This document shows, piece by piece, positions 62,620 through 64,000 of a DNA stretch of 64,000 bases. The notes beneath the pieces were generated by a model. It saw only the letters and a program-made list of their open reading frames with translations. It did not search any database and was not told the origin of the DNA. The stretch is from Mesostigma viride. Its lineage: Eukaryota; Streptophyta; Mesostigmatophyceae; Mesostigmatales; Mesostigmataceae. Within the stretch, counting starts at the first letter, position 1. The number at the start of each line of letters is the position of its first letter. The translations under genes and the position numbers were made by a program. The stretch is taken from NCBI GenBank assembly GCA_009746045.1, contig RPFO01000175.1:2785634-2849633 (forward strand), in the 5' to 3' direction.

Positions 62620-63447
62620 TTGCAAGCTTTAATGTGCGCACCCTCCCTGCAGATCCTTCTACGAGCGGCGGCACCCCAGCACGCCACCGCGTCGATGATC
62701 GAGCTGATCGCCTTGTTGTGCGCCGACAACAAGATCGCTGTCCTCGGGGTCCAGGAGCACCGACGCACCGTTGACCCTCAGCATGCAAGGGGTCAACGGT
62801 CTGCTGGTCGACGACCTTCGTGCGGGCTGGCGGTTCCATTATGGTGGAGGCGACGCGCTGGGTCAAGGTGGCCGGTGTGGGCCTCTTGTGCTGGCCGGCA
62901 GCATCAGAGCAGCTCCAGTCCATCGTGCTGCGGTCCCCGCCTGTGCTAGTGGCCACTTTTTCGGCCACTGAGGGCCATTCACACCACACGCTAACCGTTA
63001 TCGTGGGATATGCTCCACATGCGGGTCGAGCTCAGGCGGAACGTGAGGCCTTCTTCAACGCCCTCAAGGCCGGAGGAGGCCAACATCCCAGCTCGGCACT
63101 TCCTGGTTATGCTGCTCGACGCCAACGCCACGCTGCCAGTTGGAACTGGGGGCGCTCAGTACTCCCCAACCAACACGACAGCCAACGGTAACACGGCTTT
63201 ATTTGCGAATCTGCTGGCAGAATCTGCGCTGGTTGCATGCAATGCTTCCTTCGCACGCCCCGCTGAGCAGCTTGCCACCTTTTTTGGGCCGTCGGATCCG
63301 GGGTGGTGTGCCTTGACTATATCTGCGTACGCCGGGCTCATCGCCCCTCAGTTGTCGATGCTCGCGTCCTGCAAGATTCTGTCAGCACGGTGGAATCTGA
63401 TCACCGTCTCGTGCTCGCTCGCATCAGATTGCGGTTTCCTGGGGTGA
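62620..63447 (+). pseudogene. LINE apurinic-type endonuclease domain
   Basis: Plus strand, in broken frames. IAVLGVQEHR (QE motif, about 62740), a Gly-rich GVGLL strand, VIVGYAPHAG (about 63000), LLDANATLP (place of GDFNA, about 63115), ATFFGP, then CLDYICVRR (about 63310) and SDHRLVLARI (catalytic Asp-His, about 63398-63425). These are the ordered motifs of LINE EEP/APE endonucleases. At least three frame changes. It nicks the target to start reverse transcription. Confidence 0.7.
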
Positions 63448-64000
63448 AACCGTCGCGACAGCTGGCGCCTCAGCCAGATCTCAAGGTGCTCCGGATTGTG
63501 CTGAAGGATGCCGACAAGATGTCAGCAGAAGAGCAGGCCGCTATGTCGCACAGGGATGACTTTCTGGCCGTCTTCGACGCCAGGGGCAGCCGCCAGCAGT
63601 TACACGCCATTCCGCCGCCGGGTGATATTTCAGTGATCCTCCGCGGTGTCGCTGCCAAGTATCGCCTGGCTGTTCGCACCCTCCCCTCCTTGTCTCCGCG
63701 CCGACAGCTTGCTGTCCACCGTCACGCACCGACAGTGGTCGCCGCTAGGCAGATGCTCCGCCGCAACAGGGATCCGACCGCCAAACCTGGGCTGCAAGCA
63801 GCTCTGAGGGTCGCCTACGAGCAGGCTGAGAAGGCAGACGCTCAGCAGATGGTCAAGGACCTGCGCAGCTGCCAGCAGAAGCACGACGGCAAGGGGGCCT
63901 GGTTCTGGTACAAGCGCCTCGGGCACCCGGACGGCCTCGGCCGGCCCCACCGCCACTACGTCCCTGGCGCCCCCGCCAAGCGGCTTCGTACCTGGGCCGC
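63448..64000 (+). CDS. LINE region between endonuclease and RT, runs off the window
   Basis: Continues from the endonuclease in the frame of FPGVKPSRQL without a stop I can see to base 64000. Basic and helical (MLRRNRDPTAKPGLQ, KDLRSCQQKHDGKGAWFWYK), typical of the linker before LINE RT. The RT domain should start just beyond the edge. Confidence 0.55.

Noticed and set aside
1-64000. Host genes, tRNAs, rRNA or CRISPR arrays
   Set aside because: All recognisable coding sequence belongs to mobile elements; tandem repeats found are microsatellites, minisatellites or LTR duplications without CRISPR spacing.

Overview
This window is a stack of transposable elements from a nuclear eukaryotic genome; I find no convincing host gene, rRNA, tRNA or CRISPR array. 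Copia-like and Gypsy-like LTR retrotransposons, LINE pieces and TTAA-flanked DNA elements, at intermediate GC, suggest a microbial eukaryote. A green alga is my best guess, because retrotransposon-borne cytosine methyltransferases and LINEs with two endonuclease types are known from algae; this assignment is weak.

Layout. 1-6191: Copia-A, minus strand, running off the left edge. 6192-7475: no gene. 7481-48579: one Copia element (Copia-B, plus strand, TSD CACAC) whose own 5.8 kb is stretched to 41 kb by nested insertions: a tandem-repeat insertion in its 5' LTR (7757-9907); Copia-C (12411-32186, minus, TSD GGTAG), itself carrying Copia-D (12599-16397, plus, TSD ATATC) in its 3' LTR and the chromodomain element Gypsy-1 (21380-30843, minus, TSD TATTG); Gypsy-2 (33584-44692, minus, TSD CCGC); and a TTAA element (44884-47169). 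Removing each insertion with one TSD copy rejoins Copia-B: INT to PR, RT before to RT after the Gypsy-2 site, and RT to RNase H each rejoin in frame. 48828-49279: solo LTR (TSD TAGCC). 49285-52600: no gene, with a 470-bp GGTT/GGTG array. 52601-60488: near-complete Copia-E (minus, TSD GGTGA), with a second TTAA element between its 5' LTR and gag. 61100-64000: tail of a LINE on the minus strand, then the endonuclease start of another LINE on the plus strand that leaves the window.

Most notable content. (1) Gypsy-2 encodes gag, a CCHC knuckle, a retropepsin, a C5 cytosine DNA methyltransferase, RT, RNase H, a DDE integrase and a C-terminal PHD finger: a DNA-methylation writer and a chromatin reader in one retrotransposon. 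Its terminal repeats are permuted as A1-internal-B1-A2-B2, as in DIRS/PAT elements, and it has a candidate self-priming primer-binding site. (2) The Copia elements form a distinctive lineage: domain order GAG-INT-PR-RT-RH instead of GAG-PR-INT-RT-RH, protease box DT[Q/N] instead of D[T/S]G, RT box HxDD instead of YVDD, and LTRs ending AGTT...AACT instead of TG...CA. Copia-A joins gag and pol through an in-frame UGA. Many ORFs are split by single-base indels, several at homopolymers, so part of the apparent decay may be sequence error.
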